This document shows, one piece after another, positions 61,970 through 64,000 of a stretch of DNA of 64,000 nucleotides. Each line of letters opens with the position of its first letter. The stretch's first letter is position 1. The notes under the pieces are model-generated. The model ran no database searches and had not been told where the DNA came from. It worked only from the letters and a program-made list of their open reading frames with translations. This stretch comes from Candidatus Thiodiazotropha endoloripes (GTDB lineage Bacteria; Pseudomonadota; Gammaproteobacteria; Chromatiales; Chromatiaceae), in assembly GCF_001708965.1 (NCBI RefSeq), contig NZ_LVJW01000003.1, forward strand, positions 248,001-312,000, in the 5' to 3' direction. The translations under genes were made by a program, and so were the position numbers.

Positions 61970-63661
61970 CTAGGGTGTACTGTATTTTTTTAACCGATAG
62001 GCCATCTGGGGTCTGGTTAAACCCAGCATTCTTCCGGCGGAAGCGAGGTTGCCTCTGGCCCGCTCGACGGCTCTGTCGAGGAGTCTGTTTTCCACGGTTC
62101 CAAGGGGTATGTTCTGCTCCAGTATCTGGTCAAGCATTCGATCGAATAAAAGGCCACTGTTTTGTGGGCTGGGGGAGTCCGCCAGGGTGGAGGTTTGAGT
62201 TTGTGCTGTGGCTGCGGGTTCCACACTGAGTTCAGGGAAAAGGTTTGGCAGGTCGATGTGTGTGTCATTGGCAGTAATGATCACACCCCGCTCGATAATG
62301 TTCTCCAGTTCACGGATGTTGCCGGGCCAGTCGTAGTTTCTCAGCGCCCTGAGTGCCCGTTCGGTGATCCCGGGGGTACGTTTACCATGCAGAGCGGTGT
62401 ACTTCTCCAGAAAACGATTGACCAGGGCCGGTATGTCATCTTCCCGTTCGCGTAAGGCGGGGATCAGAATTGGAAAGATGTTGAGTCGGTAATAGAGGTC
62501 CGCACGGAATTTGCCTGCATCCACAGCCTGCTGCAGATCCACATTGGTGGCGGCCACCAGTCTGACATTGACCTTGCGGGTGCGGCTGTCTCCGATTCGT
62601 TCAAACTCACCTTCCTGTAAGACTCTTAACAGCTTGGCCTGTGCGGCGGGAGAAAGCTCTCCCACTTCATCAAGGAAAAGCGTGCCTCCGTGTGCACGCT
62701 CAAATCGTCCGGGGCGGGAGTGCTGGGCGCCGGTATAGGCCCCTTTTTCCACGCCGAAGAGTTCCGATTCGATGAGTGATTCAGGAATTGCGGCGCAGTT
62801 GATGGCGATGAAGTTTCTTTCTGCCCGGGAACTGATGCTGTGGAGTGCCCGGGCGAACATCTCCTTGCCGACACCGGTCTCGCCCAGCAGCAGTACGGTT
62901 ACATTGCTCTCACCCGCCTTTTTCAGCATTTCGCAGGTTTTCAGGAAGGGCGGTGCGCTGCCTACCATGTCGCCGGGTGCGGTCTCCTCATCAAGAGAGT
63001 AGCGAAGATGGGCCACTTCCTCTTGGAGTTTGAGTAACTGGTCTGCGATATGGTCCGGATTGAAATATTTGAGATCCTCTTCCACATTGCCTTCCCACTC
63101 CTCGACCGGTTTACCTACATTACGACAGTGGCGGTCGCCCATGCCGCAGCACTCCGGTTCCTTGTAGAGGATAAAGCGGCCGACGATTTCACTGGTGTAA
63201 CCGGTGGCATAACCGATCTGGGTCCAGCAGACTGATTCGGTGTGTACGCCGAATTGCTCGATATGAACATCTGCCTCGTAGGAGTGCTCCCAGATCAGAT
63301 CGCCGAAATATCGGCCATTGGCGATGTCGACGTCGATCTTGATCGGTGAGACCTTTACGATGCCTTCCACCATGTGGAGTTTGGGCCCCATCAGCATCAG
63401 CTCTTCATCCGATGCGTTAGGCATCAGCTTACGGGCAAGTTTGGCGTCCCGGACTCCGGAGGCGTAACCCATTCTGGTCAGCAGTCCCCTGGCCCGTTCA
63501 ATGCCCAGGGTCTCGATCAGCTCCTTGCGCAGAGAGCCCATGGCGCCGATATGCAACATGATCATGCGCTGGTCACTGAGGTGTATCCGGCCCTCCTCCA
63601 GGGAGAGGTTGAGCTCTGAGGGGAGGTTGAATTCAGAGCTCAGATCGATCTGTATGGCCAT
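61970..63661 (-). CDS. XylR/DmpR-type sigma-54 activator with V4R domain
   Basis: 563 residues. The N-terminal XylR_N domain (about 10-115, e.g. ELIETLGIERARGLLTRMGY) and V4R domain (about 120-195, with CCGMGDRHCR, a Cys pattern for a metal or small-ligand pocket) sense an aromatic effector. The AAA+ domain has Walker A GETGVGKE, the sigma-54 contact loop GAYTGA, GGTLFLDEVGEL and the Arg finger region. A Fis-type HTH closes the protein (ERARGNLASAGRMLGLTRPQ). By analogy with XylR and DmpR, binding of a phenol or toluene-type effector to the front domain relieves inhibition. The genes it controls would be to the right, beyond the window. Confidence 0.95.
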   Translation of the reverse strand: MAIQIDLSSEFNLPSELNLSLEEGRIHLSDQRMIMLHIGAMGSLRKELIETLGIERARGLLTRMGYASGVRDAKLARKLMPNASDEELMLMGPKLHMVEGIVKVSPIKIDVDIANGRYFGDLIWEHSYEADVHIEQFGVHTESVCWTQIGYATGYTSEIVGRFILYKEPECCGMGDRHCRNVGKPVEEWEGNVEEDLKYFNPDHIADQLLKLQEEVAHLRYSLDEETAPGDMVGSAPPFLKTCEMLKKAGESNVTVLLLGETGVGKEMFARALHSISSRAERNFIAINCAAIPESLIESELFGVEKGAYTGAQHSRPGRFERAHGGTLFLDEVGELSPAAQAKLLRVLQEGEFERIGDSRTRKVNVRLVAATNVDLQQAVDAGKFRADLYYRLNIFPILIPALREREDDIPALVNRFLEKYTALHGKRTPGITERALRALRNYDWPGNIRELENIIERGVIITANDTHIDLPNLFPELSVEPAATAQTQTSTLADSPSPQNSGLLFDRMLDQILEQNIPLGTVENRLLDRAVERARGNLASAGRMLGLTRPQMAYRLKKYSTP

Positions 63662-64000
63662 AGGGTCGTCTCAGGCTGGTATCAATTTCATGCTGACGAT
63701 ATGGTGAGAAAATAAAATCACGATATCATCAGAAAGTGATCATATAATAAGTATTGTCTGCTTTGTGACAGTGTAACTTAAAAATAGCAGTAAAAAATAA
63801 CGATTGAAAATATAAATATCGATTTTAATTGTTATAACGATAAAATATTAGGGTTATCCCTTAAATAAGTGATCATTTAGTAATTTTTGCATTCAATTCC
63901 TCTGTTTTGGCTGATTTTGGCAGCGATCTGAGCTGACCGCCCGGCTGAGGTTGTTCTCTCCACGCGTCCTTCATGGCACACATTCTGCTCTAACCACTTC
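63662..64000. other. AT-rich region at the window edge
   Basis: No gene is seen. The AT-rich stretch 63700-63890 is likely a regulatory region for the activator gene and for something beyond the window, with the candidate repeats listed above. Confidence 0.5.
63734..63876. promoter_or_regulatory. Candidate upstream activator sites for the XylR-type regulator
   Basis: AAGTGATCAT occurs at 63734-63743 and again at 63867-63876 in the same orientation, each containing the palindromic core TGATCA found in DmpR/XylR upstream activating sites. They lie in the very AT-rich region upstream of the regulator gene and may serve it or a divergent catabolic operon beyond the window. No -24/-12 promoter with correct spacing was found within the window. 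Confidence 0.35.

Noticed and set aside
63900-63930. Sigma-54 promoter (GG...GC) beside the XylR-type gene
   Set aside because: The candidate TTGGC...TGGCA has the GG-to-GC spacing one base too short for a -24/-12 promoter.
1-64000. tRNA, rRNA, CRISPR or prophage genes
   Set aside because: No cloverleaf signature, rRNA-like block, repeat-spacer array or phage/integrase gene was seen when reading the intergenic regions.

Overview
This 64 kb window is chromosomal DNA from a gammaproteobacterium. That placement is inference, based on FabV, MaeB with a fused phosphotransacetylase domain, a lipoprotein MsrA, EgtB/EgtD, a split Mrp antiporter and an XylR/DmpR-type sigma-54 activator. The density of cyclic-di-GMP sensors, c-type haem proteins and a bufferin cluster would suit a free-living or host-associated sulfur oxidiser of the Sedimenticola/Thiodiazotropha kind, but nothing here proves it. 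No rRNA, tRNA, CRISPR array, intact transposase or prophage was seen.

Layout. 1-8.7 kb: the end of an EEP-family protein and its terminator, an AEC permease, a DUF1722 protein that looks like the back half of a DUF523-DUF1722 fusion, an ANTAR regulator, a PAS-GGDEF-EAL protein, a frameshifted SLC13 permease remnant, a DUF6279 lipoprotein and a membrane protein. 8.7-16.9 kb: an 1103-residue ABC-sensor/PAS/GGDEF/EAL protein, a decayed Aer-like chemoreceptor gene, a diguanylate cyclase with a CxxCH sensor translationally coupled to a di-haem cytochrome c, and an AraC regulator. 17.1-26.3 kb: a long plus-strand run that begins with two enzymes each carrying an N-terminal Rieske [2Fe-2S] domain (one glutamate-synthase-like, one pyruvate-oxidase-like), followed by a CPA1 antiporter, a 72-residue protein, a voltage-gated K+ channel, a DUF5996 protein and the ergothioneine genes egtB-egtD. 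26.9-35.9 kb: malic enzyme, a tetR-GNAT pair, two exported proteins, an SDR-peroxiredoxin pair, a hypothetical protein and a HIT protein.

36.6-38.6 kb is a bufferin (RiPP metallophore) operon, bufABC. 39.0-43.4 kb holds a second CxxCH sensor fused to GGDEF-EAL, an SBP-PAS-GGDEF protein and a decayed copy of the EAL end of the former. 43.6-52.4 kb: fabV, then convergently a ten-gene Mrp-type antiporter cluster (E, F, G, DUF4040, B, C, D, D, small protein, D). 52.7-64 kb: an HD-domain phosphohydrolase, msrA, a MarR regulator with a Cys-rich tail, a class I amidotransferase, a divergent thioredoxin-like/periplasmic pair, a membrane-bound C13 (caspase-fold) peptidase, DUF599 and DUF2892 proteins, and an XylR/V4R sigma-54 activator facing an AT-rich region at the window edge.

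The most unusual locus is the pair of Rieske-fused enzymes at 17.1-20.7 kb with its divergent AraC regulator. The recurring theme is redox and metal sensing (two CxxCH c-di-GMP enzymes, a di-haem cytochrome, the Cys-tailed MarR, thiol and ergothioneine chemistry, bufferin) feeding a large c-di-GMP network: five GGDEF proteins, three of them with EAL, plus one HD-GYP-like protein. Several decayed genes and repeated segments lie between intact operons. All family assignments were made by reading the sequence; no database search was run.
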